Source of the DNA: Amaurobius ferox
Taxonomy: Eukaryota > Arthropoda > Arachnida > Araneae > Amaurobiidae
DNA length: 64,000 bases
NCBI GenBank assembly: GCA_951213105.1
Contig: OX578155.1
Span: 37,362,484-37,426,483 of the forward strand
Direction of reading: 5' to 3'
The position numbers and the translations under genes are program-made. Positions 1 through 12,900 of the stretch are shown one piece after another (position 1 is the stretch's first letter; every line of letters starts with the position of its first letter). Under the pieces are notes generated by a model, which was not told the origin of the DNA, made no database searches, and was given only the letters and a program-made list of their open reading frames with translations.

Positions 1-1227
1 CTATAGCTCTTTAATCCAATAAATAAATTAACAGTGGCCAATTCCAGGGCTCTATAAATATTTTATAGTTCTAACATTACTTACCTCTGAGACTTTTTGT
101 TATAAGCAGCATAATGTCAAATATGCATATCCGCTCACCCTCTGCTTGAGATCTGAGGGAAGAGTGAATCCTCAAAGGGATGACCTAGCCCTTGTACTTC
201 TATAGCTCTGTTCTCTAGTAGTTCATCTCCCATTATAAGGGCATGGACCTCTTTAAAATACTGATGCCCTAAAACACCTTATTTTCCTTCTCATTTCATA
301 AAGCCCTTTTCTGTATCTTGTTTTGCTTTTGAAGTTAAAAACTGAACGCTAAGACTGCCAGCCTAAGGAGATTAAGATGAATTCTTTGAATTTTGGTTGC
401 AAAACTCCTCCCTTCCCTCCTCCTCCATTGACCTTTTTAATACTTTACAACAAAGTTGAAAAGTGTTTATGACTTTGTTCATTCTGTCTGTCTGTCTGTC
501 TGCCTGTCCGTTAGCACGATAACTGCCGTAAAAATGACTTAATCAAAATCAAATTTTAGTATGTTGTTCAGACGGTCTGTAGAACCTATGGGAATATAAA
601 TGAATAATATCACCCAATTAGTTTTGGATTGAACCCGGGTCGAAAAAATGAAATATATTGAGCCCTATGGGACCTAATTTTTCAAACATTTTTTAAGCGG
701 ATTTAAATTCACAAATTGCTTCGAAAATTTTAGGTAATATTCAAATTGTTCCATAAAATATATAAAACAAAATTCAGCGAAATATATTCAGTAGTTTTTT
801 AAATAAAAATTTAAATAATAATTACACCTCTTATATGAAACGATCACGTGACCATGATATGAAACGATCACATGACCCACTTCAAAATGATATATGGCAT
901 CCATCTTGTTTCAAAATCATGATTTTTTTAAGTTCTTTTTAATTCATATTGAGTGTTGTATCCATCCTAAAACTACTTTATTTTTGCTTAAATTCTGTGC
1001 ATCTACATACTGAAACAATGCAATGACAATATATTTGAGTTTAAATGCTCATCTAAATTTGATTATTTCTACAACTAAGCCTATTTTTCACCTATGTTAA
1101 ATGTAAACAGCAAAATATATAGAATGAGTTGTATTAGAATTCCTGTATTTTTTTAACACAAAATAATTTAGTCCATGGAGTCTGCATGGCTGATATGAAT
1201 GAAATATTAATTGATTTCATAAAGAGA
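1..1227. other. AT-rich non-coding DNA with small repeats
   Basis: I see no coding potential here. A (TCTG)n run lies at 483-502, in a context (TCTG repeats, then 'ccgttagcacgataactg') that resembles the microsatellite-bearing interspersed repeats later in the window. A 21-bp motif containing 'cgatcacrtgacc' occurs twice at 833-853 and 857-877, so it is a 24-bp-period direct repeat. Nothing else is recognisable. Confidence 0.6.
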
Positions 1228-1665
1228 AGGATGATTTTTTTCGATGAAGTTTCAAGCATAGAGTTTAATTTTTTGTAGCTCCATGGTCTTAAACAAAATG
1301 TTTAAATAAAATAAATTATTATAGTATTGTGATGAATGAAATGAATGGGAGAAAGTTATGAATGAAATCCTGTTTTTATAGAGATCCAGGCGTGTTATTT
1401 TTTCTATGATGTCATTTGAATTAATTTCAGTTGTTTTCGATGAAGTTTTCAAATATAATAAATTATTGTAGTATTATGATAATTCTAAAACCGAGGAATG
1501 TATAACATTTTAGAGATTTTAAACCAGGCAATTTATATTTCAATGCCGTCATTTGAATGAAGTTCATTTTTTTCGATGAAGGTTTAAGTTTTCAAATATA
1601 ATAAATTAATGCAGTATTGTGATAAGTTTCAAAATATTACCGAGGAATGTATTGCATTTTAGACT
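1228..1665. repeat. Degenerate local tandem repeat (~130-200 bp spacing)
   Basis: Three diverged copies of a block begin with 'ttttcgatgaag' at about 1233, 1433 and 1567. They share 'caaatataataaatta' and 'accgaggaatgta' segments downstream (the last is missing from the first copy). Each ends in an AT-rich 'gcattttaga'-like stretch. The copies are too diverged to be recent. No protein is encoded; the short minus-strand frame at 1252-1452 runs through this repeat and is not a gene. Confidence 0.55.
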
Positions 1666-1982
1666 TGTTTAAATAAAATTGCATTGAAGTTGGAAAGTGT
1701 TTCATAATCAATGCTTTAAGCATGATTGATCTTTCTTGTTTAATCCCTGAATTGCAGAGTTCATATTAGTAGGCCACGAATTTGATTTCACAGTTCACCA
1801 TTGTTGGTGTCATGGCATATTAAGAGTAAATGAAAAAATCCCTGTATCCAGAGTGGGCATCGAGTTATTCCAGATCATAGCTAATTTTTTTTAGCTGCTG
1901 TTAAAAGTTTAAAGCATAAATTGATCTGATTGCTGAAGGTGGCTAGTTTGCATCATCAGAATTTATTCATTTATATTCTTGA

Positions 1983-2276
<294 letters not shown>

Positions 2277-2476
2277 CCAACTCCTGTAACTAGTGTAGTT
2301 GTACACATGTAGTTCAACCAATTATGCATAGGGTACCTATTTTTAACACTGAAGACAACATTTTTATAAAAGTTTGTTGATTGACTCTAAATTAATCCTT
2401 TTACTGGTGTGTGTTTTGAAATGTAATTTAAATCAGGATTGTGTTGATTATTTTAGTGATAACCAAATGAGATTAA

Positions 2477-2482
2477 AATAAA
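2477..2482 (+). promoter_or_regulatory. Candidate AK2 polyadenylation signal
   Basis: A canonical AATAAA lies about 200 bp after the AK2 stop codon, a plausible 3' UTR length. In AT-rich DNA this hexamer is common, so the support is positional only. Confidence 0.4.
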
Positions 2483-4076
2483 ATGTTACTGTTGTGTGTT
2501 TAATAATATTACAGATCTGCAAAATGTCTTGAGTCAGGTATGAAGTCTTTTCTACTTAATTTATTTTTAAATTAATGCTTAATTCTAACGCATTGTTTTA
2601 TGTAGCACCTTTTTACATTAGTTTACATGAATTCTTTTCCTATTTTAATATTTATTTGCCATTGTGTTGCTTTGTATCATTGTTGATTAGAAATGGAAGA
2701 TAATTTTATTACCTGAACTATCAAGGCATTTATTGCTTTCAGGAAGCATTTTATACTTAAAATATAATTTAATGAGTATTTCGCAAAAATTTAAATTAAA
2801 CATGAATTAAAAATTTATATTAAAAATAGATAAATATTATGATAATGCACTATTCTCTAGTAAAAATTGGTGCTTCAATTATTCTATTGCAGATGAGACC
2901 ATTCTATGAAAACTATGGCTCTGGACAGTGTGCCATCTCACAGATTGTTACCAAAAAATGGCATACTTTTAATACGCCTTAAAAAGAAAAATCACCGAAA
3001 TTTGACTATTACATTTATTGTAATTTTTTTTTTAGGAATAAGGGGGAAATATCCTAATCAGCTTTTACTATTATTTTAATTATTTTCCAGAATAAAAGAA
3101 AATTATCTTAATCCACCTTCATCATCATCATCATAATCATTCTAATAATCTCCAGAAACAAAGGAATAATCACATTTTAACCAAAATTTTTTTCATCAGA
3201 TGATAAAAAGTAGGATTCTGTCTAACCATTGTTTTTTCCCAATAACCTTTTAATCCTACTAACTTTGTAATTCATGGTATAAAAGTAGTTTTAAAAATTG
3301 CTTGAATTTTGTATTCATATCTGAAATTAAATATGAATGAAATAATAAATTTTATATTGATACAATATAGACTTATATTGAAACAATATGGCTTTCACAA
3401 CATGGCAGTAATAATAAAGAACTAAAAAACTAAACAAGAGGAATACTAATCTTGTGTTCCAAAATAACAATTAGTAAAAAAAATGACAGGAATTAGTCTA
3501 TCTCTTCTCTTGCCTAATTTCAAGTTAATTTAAAGACCTCTTTTGTGGTTGATCACAATTATCACCCATGCATGACATGCCACTGAAGTAATAATTGGTG
3601 ATAATTGTCACAGCCTCTGGACAAAACAATGGTTGGTGCCCCCATCCTATATGTATAGGTGTCTTGGGTCAGATCAATAATAGATCAGATAGTTGTTGGT
3701 GCTAGACCTGAAAATAGGCACTCACCACTGGCCAATTAAACTATGTAGTATAGAGATTAAATAAAACAACTAATTGGGTATCCCCCCTATTCTATTTTAA
3801 TTGAAACCTGCTCAGAAATTTACTTATTTTGAAATACAATTGTTGCAAACGTTTAATAAAGTTGTTTGAAGTTTTGTTCAATGTTGATTCATTCTGTGTT
3901 ATAATTGGTCAAAAATATTATTGTGATGTGAAATTTCAATTTATAATCTGAATTGTAAAATTAACATTTTAATTTAATTTAGTTACTTTTTCTGAATGAT
4001 ATCTGCCTATAGAATGTTATTGTAAAAATAATTGTTGAAATGTCATGCATGCTTTGAAGATTTGGATTGCATATCT
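2483..4076. other. Non-coding DNA 3' of AK2
   Basis: AT-rich sequence with poly-T and (TCA)n stretches (about 3118-3134). I see no gene or recognisable element. Possible acceptor-like 'attacag' and 'attgcag' strings near 2508 and 2889 are discussed under rejected items. Confidence 0.5.
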
Positions 4077-4084
4077 GTAATAAC

Positions 4085-5302
4085 TAGAGCCCGGATGTTG
4101 ATGACCTAAAAATTCCTAAAAAATGCTTAAATTGAAAAAATGTCTGTAAGATTTGGAGAAAAAAATGCTTAAAACAATTTGTATTACATTTTTTAAAATT
4201 ATAAATTAAATAACATTAATTTTAGCCAATTTATAAGTCAGAATTTTTTTCTTTATAAAATGCACTATAAAATCTAAAAGAAAAGAAGTCAGTAAATACC
4301 TTCTATAAGTTACTTTTAATAATCTGTACTCACTTGCACATCAGAATTACATTGAATAATTAGATGCTTCAATAACTAATTTTCATAAATGACAAGGTTT
4401 TGGGTGCATTTGAAAAGTCTCTGTGGTTATAACTGGCAATTACCAGTCACTACCAGAGTGTTTGAAAACTAGATCATTAAACTAGATCAAAAACTAGATC
4501 ATGACCGTTGCTATTTAAAAACTTGTTTTGGTTACAGTCTGGTTATAACTTGAATGACAAAGATTTTTCTCTGGTTATGTGGTCACGTGATGAGCAGAAG
4601 ACTTGTTTTGCTGGAAAGTCTGGATCCTCACAGAATTAGTTACTAGTTGTGGCTAATAGACTGCATTTTTTTCTGCTGGATAACTAGATAACCAGCAAAC
4701 AACCATGACGTTCCTGGTCATAACTGGGATGACCAGTTGGTTGACTTCACTTTTCAAATGTGCCCAAAATGAACAACTATTGTTCCTCATTTCAAATTTA
4801 TAATATATTTTGATTATTGATAATATCAGAAGTCCCCAGGTGCCTAGGAGAAAGATTGCACCCTAAAAGCCAGAACCAGTTATAACCTGTTCTTTCAGGT
4901 AGTACATAAATGGTGTGGAATGTCAGCAACAGTGTGAGATAAGAAGCTCTGAACTTAAATTCTTTTGTTCACGGCCCTCCCCACAGTCAGCCCCTTTCAA
5001 AAGTGGATAATGGGGATTCTCTTTCCCCCAAACTGGATAGCACTAAACAGTGTTTTGAGCTGAGTTGCCAGAATTAGAACTTTTGAATGTTTTGTTTTGT
5101 TCTTCTGGCAATCTTGTTTCTGAGCGTTGTAACTTAAAAGCATAAGTACTATGAAAATTTAACTTGATATTGTGGTAGAAAATGCTAAAAATAACCTAAA
5201 ACAAATTTATCTATTTTTTTTTTTTTTTTTAAATATAAAAAAATGTCCCCGAACCTAAAAAAAATACCCTAAAATGAAAATGTGGTTGAAGTTCGGGCTC
5301 TG
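4085..5302. mobile_element. Non-autonomous hAT-type DNA transposon
   Basis: The ends are inverted: 'tagagcccgg' at the left and 'cgggctctg' at the right, consistent with an ancestral hAT terminus CAGAGCCCGR. The flanks carry an 8-bp near-duplication, gtaataac (4077-4084) and gtaataat (5303-5310), and 8 bp is the hAT target-duplication length. The 1.2-kb interior has no ORF, so the copy must be mobilised in trans. Near both ends are 'cctaaaa' and 'atgctta'-type repeats. The middle carries repeated half-palindromes around TGGTTATAAC, described in findings. The first base of the left end appears mutated from C to T. Confidence 0.75.
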
Positions 5303-5310
5303 GTAATAAT

Positions 5311-7549
5311 TATTAAATATACATGAGATTTTTAATGATGTTGATGGTTGTATTTTGTGTACAGAGCTCAATAAAAAGAACCATCTCTAACATTTTGTAT
5401 GTTAATCATTCAATCAACATCACATGGTTTACATTTTTATTATCTTGAAAGTTATGATCTGAGGGTTACCAAATCTTTTGTGTATGACAGAAAACAGTGC
5501 TAAGCCCAAATTTTAGATGCAGCGGACAAAATTTTGTCCTAGTTGTGGTGCATTTTTGTTTTACTTTTATCTCTAGCATGGATAAAATTGAGGTATAAAG
5601 AAAAATGATGATAAGAGGAATAAGATAGAAATCTCTCTGACACTCTACAAATTTCAATATGCTATGATATTTTCATTCAAAAGTCCATTTAAAAAAAAAA
5701 AAACAGGCTGCACTTTATTATTAAGAATTTAGAAGTCATAATCAAAATGTATGGAATTCTGAAAGAATGTCAGCCAATGATTTCATGAAGCTATAAACAA
5801 CTTTGAAAATATCAAATCGTTAGCATGTAGATCGTTTCATTTTTACTAAAAAAAGTGGTACATTTTATGTTTCACTGAAACATTTGAGATTTCTTGGCAA
5901 GATTAGTTCTAATTTTTTTGTTGGAAATAATTTTTATCGTGATAGTTTTATTTTCTATTGCATGAAATATGTCTCAATATTCCCTTTGTTTATCAGTAAG
6001 GTTTAATCGATAAGCTTACATAGAATTTTTGATGATAGTATGAATGGTTCTGTTTTCTTTTAATCGGATAAAATTTGTAAAATGGGGGTAAATATATTTT
6101 CTAAATATATTGTAAAATATCTAGTAATTTAAAATAATGTAAATATCAAAACATTAATGATACATAATATGGAAATGCACATGATGTTAACATTTTTCCC
6201 ACTTTACTGAGAACTCAAAAGTTTATTTTTCTAAATGTATTGTAAAATATCAATTTTCATTAACCCGTATCACTAAAACAAAAATGTAAATAATATCTAT
6301 AATCAAATGTAAGAAATTCAACTCTGAATACAAAAATGTAAGTTAACAGCTGGTATACTTTAAAATTTATTTATACAATATGCCGCATAACACATTGGAT
6401 TTACAGCCATTGCTAAACGACATGATATCATTTACTTTAAATAAATTGATGGAAATCATATCGTCTGAATAATGCTATCTCCATAGAAGGTTTGGCGACA
6501 TTTTCGTCAATTTAGCGATAATTTAAAAAATTGCCAAATTTATCGCTACATGGGACTGTAAAACTGATAGTTCCATTTTGCTACAAATTAAAGAAACACC
6601 ATCACAATACTATCCCCTAGCAAAGCACAATTAATTTCATTTTATTAAGTGCGATTTTATCTATTTCATGATATTTTTATAGATGTAGAAACATTTTTAT
6701 CAATTTGGTGAAATTTTAAAAATTGGCTAAATGTGTTACTAAGTAGGATGGATGGACTGACCGACAAATACTATCGAAACATCATTTCAATACTCTCTTC
6801 TAAAAAAACGAATTTAATTTCTTTGATTTGCATTGTTTTTATCAATTTGGCAACATTTCCATCAATTTGGCAAAGTTTAAGAAAAAGTTGCCAAGTTAGT
6901 GATATTCCACCAAATTCGTAGCTCTGAATTTGCAAATCCAAAGAATGAAACATCCTGATCCCATTTGTATATACTAAATGCAAACACTAAAATTGTATTA
7001 GAAGATATACCCGTTCTACTACTCTTTTTCTGTTTCAACTATCGGATAAATTAATTTATTGGTAAACACAATATATGAGTTTATTAGCTAAACACAATAT
7101 AAAAGCTTAAAAACTCTTTGTCAAAATAAATGAAAGTGATGTATGCAGTCCACAATTAATATAATTAAAAGAAAAATCAAACCGTTCTTTTCTAAAATAT
7201 GTTTTTATATCCATTTATTTATTATTCAAATCGAAAAAATAATAATTAAAATTAACAGTCAGATTTAATTTAATTGCATTTCTGAGCAACATGATAAAAG
7301 ATAGCATCTTCCTCATAAAATGCATTAAACAACCATTTTGATTTCTTTATATTTTTCATTGTTGAGTAAATGCTTGTGAAAAATAAACCATGGGGATAGA
7401 TATTCCATTTAAATTCATGTTTCAAACAATTCATGCTTTCAGATAGTGACTAATTTGCTCAAAAATCCTCCATCAAACTCATAAATAAAGTTTTAATTCA
7501 TGTTGACGTTTTAAACAAACAATTTTCATCCTTTCTGTTTGGATAAACC
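5311..7549. other. AT-rich non-coding DNA with 'gcgacattttcatcaatttgg' type repeats
   Basis: No gene is supported. Between about 6480 and 6920 a motif resembling 'ttggcga.atttt..tcaatttggc' recurs three times (near 6491, 6697 and 6843), followed by 'gccaaatt'-like strings. Similar wording appears in the R1 repeats (17.8, 34.4 and 36.0 kb), so this may be an old relative of that family. The small frames at 5466-5657 and 6733-6983 are chance. Confidence 0.4.
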
Positions 7550-7867
7550 ATGGAGTTAGAGAGTAGAACTCCTAGGAAAAAGTTCCGTTTTTCATTAATA
7601 TCTCGACAACCCCTGGTCCACTGGAAATCCAACTTAACTAAAAACATATTTAGAAATGTTGTCATCAATCTCCTCAAGAGAAATCAACGTATTAATACTT
7701 TCAAGACTGATTGTATCATTCATAACAAAATTATCATGAAAGAAGCAATAAAAAGAAATTATCCCGAAAGCTTCCTGAAATATTATTATAATTCAATTTT
7801 CAATACAGAAAAAGAAAAAAATGCATACTTTAGAGATATAGCGGATGTTTGCAGTAACAGTTCTTAG
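7550..7867 (+). CDS. Unrecognised 105-codon ORF
   Basis: A reading frame opens with ATG in a good context (accATGG) and ends with TAG. The predicted protein is basic and rich in Lys, Asn and Ile, with no signal peptide, membrane segment or motif I recognise. It begins MELESRTPRKKFRFS and includes HWKSNLTKNIFRNVV. A lysine/glutamate stretch follows near residue 85. Nothing around it looks like a partner gene or a promoter. In such AT-rich DNA an ORF of this length can arise by chance, and it could also be an exon or a decayed element fragment. Confidence 0.2.
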   Translation: MELESRTPRKKFRFSLISRQPLVHWKSNLTKNIFRNVVINLLKRNQRINTFKTDCIIHNKIIMKEAIKRNYPESFLKYYYNSIFNTEKEKNAYFRDIADVCSNSS

Positions 7868-7982
7868 TGGGACCATTGTGCATGTGTGGACAGCGCACCC
7901 TGGTGCACGTTGATAACAGATTTCTGATTTAAGTGTCAGCATGCACTTCATACGGATTCCATTCCATCCCTTTCTCTTGCAA

Positions 7983-8266
7983 TGGTCGCTTCTAAAGTCT
8001 TGCAAATGTCGCTTCTAGTCTTGAGGTCGTTTCTGGTCTTGTGGTCGCTTCTAGATGGTTTGCTTTGTTTTTTTTCGGTGTCTTTGACTTCACACATATC
8101 CGGAAGATAGGCCACTGCATGGCATTGGTTCCGGGAGTGTTGCCCGGGCTTAAAAGCACGCTTCTAACCGGGAAAGAGGTGTCGCAATCCACCTCTGCCA
8201 TTTACGCTATGCAATTGGTCGTTTCCCGCTTTTATTTGAATCTTATATATATATATATATATATAT
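7983..8266. repeat. Short 18-bp tandem repeat, unique GC-rich block and (TA)n
   Basis: From 7983 to 8055 a unit like 'gtcgcttctagtcttgag' is repeated about four times with small changes. A locally GC-rich, unassigned stretch follows (8080-8240), then a (TA)n microsatellite at about 8246-8266. The overlapping frames on both strands (7992-8268) do not look like proteins. Confidence 0.5.
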
Positions 8267-8563
8267 AATAAAGATACTTATCTTGGGAGTATTGTACAGC
8301 TAAAATTATTCAGTAATTTGCAAATATTTTGCTTTTAATAGTTTAATTATAAGTGAGTTCAGATTGAGAATAGTATACTGCAGTTAAAAGCGGAGCAGTT
8401 TTGGTTTGAACCATGGTTTTTCAGGAAGAGGTGCCCTGAGTTAAAATGAATATGTTTTATATTTAAAAAAATAGTCTAAAAAATCACATTCTGCATTGTG
8501 TTACATCAGCATCCAGATAAAATCCTCACTTTCCCTTTGTTGAGAAACAATATTATTTTTTTT

Positions 8564-8811
8564 CTGAACTAATGATTTAAAATTTATTTCATATTTAAGT
8601 TACATCTGTTATTTTTTATTTGAACTGATCTGTGTACACATATTAATAGTAAAGCTACACATTTCCGTTTTTATTCTGAACTAATGATTTAAAATTTATT
8701 TCATATTTAAGTTACATCTGTTATTTTTTATTTGAACTGATCTGTGTACACATATTAATAGTAAAGCTACACATTTCCATTTTTATTCGGGTTGTGGGGG
8801 GGGGGGGGGGG
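8564..8811. repeat. Recent 112-bp tandem duplication followed by a G16 run
   Basis: Two copies of a 112-bp unit starting 'ctgaactaatg' (8564 and 8676) are almost identical, so the duplication is young. Immediately after the second copy comes a run of 16 G (8796-8811). Long G or C runs recur through the window, within and outside retrotransposons. Confidence 0.8.
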
Positions 8812-9399
8812 AGGCAGCTCTCTCTAGTATATTGAAATATGTGTGCTGATACAAAAAGATTAAGAAAACATTATTTAGCACTGGAATTTTCATGAGTAAA
8901 ATGAAAATAACAGATATTTGATTTTTAAACATGTGGCAAAGTTAAAAATAAATCTCATCCCAATTCTATAACGTGTGGTTAAATATAATTTTAATTTCAA
9001 AATATGAATTTAAGCTACTTTCGTTATAAACTGATAAAAAAAATTATCTACGATCTTTGTCTATCGAGCCCTCATTCCTGCATGAAATCGTAGATCATGT
9101 AATTTATTCCTTTAAATCGAGAAATTTACTTTATAAACCGGCGTAGAAAGAGAAATTGCAAGAGCAAACATATCGAGCCCTGCGAAAAATCCACATTATC
9201 GCAAAGGTCACGCGCATGCGTAGAAAGCAAAACTTAGTGCAGCGTTTTTGATAAATAGAAAACCCGCGAGCTGCAGACGCTACTCTTTTTCCCAGCTTGT
9301 GTTTCTTCTATCACATGCACTACGTGAACAGTGCAAATGTATCGTGATAATTAAGCGACATTAATATTTATTGTCGAAAGTCAGGGTTTCGTCCAGAAA
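8812..9399. other. Non-coding DNA between the tandem duplication and E1
   Basis: The first half is AT-rich. The stretch 9100-9330 is richer in CpG (for example 'cgcgcatgcg' at about 9210) but holds no ORF. I cannot assign it to any element. Confidence 0.4.
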
Positions 9400-9565
9400 A
9401 GAGCACCAGGCGCGAAGCGCCTTTAATCTCCAATCTCTAGGTGTGGTTCTTATCTTCATACTGTGACACTTGATTTGCCTATAGTTGGAAGTTCGAGGTT
9501 TTTGATTTACTGTTTTTATTATTTGACCTAGCTCCTAGTGTGGCAGTTTGTTGCACATTTAGAGT
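9400..9565 (-). repeat. E1 conserved 3' tail with GGCGC hairpin
   Basis: On the minus strand the element ends in a GGCGCTTCGCGCC hairpin followed by 'tggtgctct', with no poly(A). About 165 bp here matches the tail of E2 (23754-23926) at roughly 80 percent by eye, although the two elements belong to different coding families. Such a shared tail is what one expects of a signal recognised by the reverse transcriptase for target-primed cDNA synthesis. Confidence 0.6.
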
Positions 9566-9929
9566 TTGAGTAATTGTCGAAATGCATCGCCAAGATGCAA
9601 GGAGTTCCTAGCCATACGGCTTTTACCTCCGATATGAATACAAGGTATGCTTACATGACATTATTTGAGCAGAGATTAATATGAAAACAACATTAAGAGG
9701 ACAATACATGGGACGAAACAGTCCCGCCTTCCAATCGGAAGGAAAGAAAATTCAGCGCAATGTGTTGCCAGAAGAGGGGTGAAATAGTATCAGTAGATAC
9801 CAGATGAAGCAGAAAAGATTTAAATATTAAAAGATTTTGAAAATATTAAAAAAGTGAGGATATGGAAGGATAGTAATTAAGAAATGCTACGGTGGGTCGT
9901 AAAGTACTGCTCGCGGTCACTTTCTCTGC

Positions 9930-12900
9930 TACCGCGGATCGTGAATATTAAACAGTTCTTCGTTTCGAATAGTAGGAATGTTATGGAATAATTTTTTGGC
10001 ATGTTTTTTAATCGTGAATTTAATTGTTTTAATTTTAAAATCCTTACGGATCACATCATTACGTAAATAACGTGGAGCTTTTCGTATTATCCTGAGGATA
10101 CGGTTTTGTTCGACCTGGATTTTTTCTATGCTGGTTTTACATGCAAATCCCCAAATGGGACATGCATACAGAAGAATAGTAGGAATGTTATGGAATAATT
10201 TTTTGGCATGTTTTGACTTGTAAAGCAAGATTTTATTATCGATGTCAAGGTGATTTGAGAAGAGCAGATGGTTGAGGGAACCAATGAGCTTACGGGATTT
10301 TTTTAGTATGTAATTGAAATGCACACGCTAAGTAAGTCGGCTATCCAAATGGACACAGAGATATTTGGCCATGCGCAGGAAACAAGCAGGCTGATTGTTG
10401 ATCCTAACAGGAGGGGGGGGGGGGAGTTTACCCGAGAAGAAAATCGCTTGGGATTTAGGTGCGTTAATTTTAATTTTCCACAATTTGTAGTATTTTTCGA
10501 GAGTTTGAATATGCTTTTGGAGATGATGATGAAGGAAGTTAATATTAATTACGGATCACATCATTACGTAAATAACGTGGAGCTTTTCGTATTATCCTGA
10601 GGATACGGTTTTGTTCGACCTGGATTTTTTCTATGCTGGTTTTACATGCAAATCCCCAAATGGGACATGCATACAGAAGAATAGTAGGAATGTTATGGAA
10701 TAATTTTTTGGCATGTTTTGACTTGTAAAGCAAGATTTTATTATCGATGTCAAGGTGATTTGAGAAGAGCAGATGGTTGAGGGAACCAATGAGCTTACGG
10801 GATTTTTTTAGTATGTAATTGAAATGCACACGCTAAGTAAGTCGGCTATCCAAATGGACACCGAGATATTTGGCCATGCGCAGGAAACAAGCAGGCTGAT
10901 TGTTGATCATAACAGGAGGGGGGGGGGGGGAGTTTACCCGAGAAGAAAATCGCTTGGGATTTAGGTGCGTTAATTTTAATTTTCCACAATTTGTAGTATT
11001 TTTCGAGAGTTTGAATATGCTTTTGGAGATGATGATGAAGGAAGTTAATATTATGGTTGTCAGAGATGATACAAGTGTGGTCAGCATATAAGCAAAGGAA
11101 GGTATGGGGGGGGGGGAGCGGGGGAAATCATTTACGTAACAGGAGGGGGGCAAGGATGGAACCTTGGGGCACTCCGGCTTTGATAGGTTTTTGAGTGGAA
11201 AGGGAGTTTGAAATACGTACATGGAAGGATCTGTTGTTAAGGTAGGAATTTACAATTTGAATGAAGGGGGGGGGGGGGGGACATATCCATTTGGATGAGT
11301 TTGTAAATAATTCCAGTTATCCACGTTTTGTCAAACGCCTTCTCGATATCAAGCATAAGTGCACCAACAAATTTATTATCCTTAAGACCCTCGGCAACAA
11401 ATTCGACTAAACGAAGTAGCTGGTGGGTAGTAGAGTGGGCGATTCTAAAGCCAAACTGTTCAGGAATTAGTATATTATTGTTGTCAATGAAATTGAGAAG
11501 CCTAGTTTGAATAATACGCTCAGAGAGTTTACTGAGGGAGGAGAGAAGGGAAATGGGGCGGTATGAAGTAGGTTCAACGGGGTCATTGCTCCCCTTAAAA
11601 ATTGGAATAATTATCGTTGTTTTCCAGCAGGCAGGGAAATGGCGGAGAGTCAAAACTGAATTAATTACAAAAACAATGTAGAAAATTATGTCAAGAGGGA
11701 GAAATTTGAGGGCTCTGTTGGAAATTTTGTCAATACCGGGGGATTTTTTGTGTTTTAATTTGTGAATATGCTCCAGGATTTCCGTGGGAGAGGTGAGGGG
11801 GACAGCGTCAGGGTGGGGGGGGGGGCGGACATTAAGTTATCCACAGACTGATTGATTTGCAGGTGACAGGCATCATCAGGGCTGTTAGGCTCTAACTGCT
11901 TTTGATAACATTCTGCAATTGCGTTGACTTTTTCAAGATTAGAGAAGGCCATCCCACAACCCGCGCGCAAAGGCGGGAATTGTGCAAATGGTCTTCTCAC
12001 TCTCTTGATTTCCTTCCAAATTGATCTGTCAAAGGGTGAGAGGGATTCTATAAATTCCTTCCATTTCTTTTGATTATGTTTAGCAATTTCAATTCTAATT
12101 TTCCTGTTAAGGGTGTTAAGAGTAATTTTAGTTTGAGGATTTCTGGTTGTTTGCCAAATTCTACGAGTGACGTTGCCATGCTTTAATTTTAGTTTTTATG
12201 TGCTGAGGGAGGGAGTTGTAACGAGGGGCAGGCCGAGAGGTAGTGGCATCTGCCAGAGATCTCTGAATTTCCTGAGTCAAATCGAGAACAGCTGTGTCCA
12301 GGTCAGCGGTGCTGTTAATTTTCGGAATGAGGATTTTTGAAGGTCATTTTTGTACTTTTTCCAGTTGATAGATGAAGAAAGGTTCGAAATAGGAAGGAGG
12401 GAGTAAGACTCCAACAAGTTAATTTTTTTCCACATCGCCAAATCAGCGATGAAGACTCTGCCGGCAAGCATTTTAAGGGTTGCCAGAGCAACAGAGCGAG
12501 AGCCGAGAAGAGCGAGAAGATAGAGATAGTTGGGAAGGCGGAAAGCGAGGGCATCCTGCGTCGTGAACATTTTAAAGAGTTAACCAGTGAATTAAATGTT
12601 TAAGTGTTGTTATGTTATGTGCTTTCGTCTAAATAAATGTGGTTTGTGTTAAATGCGGATGCTTAATTACAGTTGGCCTTTTGTCGAGTGTTCTATTCAA
12701 ATATAATGCAATGGAAGTTGCGAGGTTAGTGTTCTAAAAAGAAATGGCGCACTAAAGCAGAACCTCGAAAGTTTACTGAGGGTATTAAGGTGGACAGTGG
12801 GCAGGACAGGGCGGTGGTCCGAACAAAGTTCTTCGAGGGTTTCTAGGGTGTACGGTTAATGTATATTCTTTAGGAGGGCCAAGTCAGTTGTAGAAGGAGA

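Noticed and set aside
2514..2940. Alternative AK2 terminal exons after 'attacag' (2513) or 'attgcag' (2892)
   Set aside because: AK2 is known to have alternative C-termini, but the peptides read here are very short and unlike any known end; there is no way to support splicing from sequence alone.
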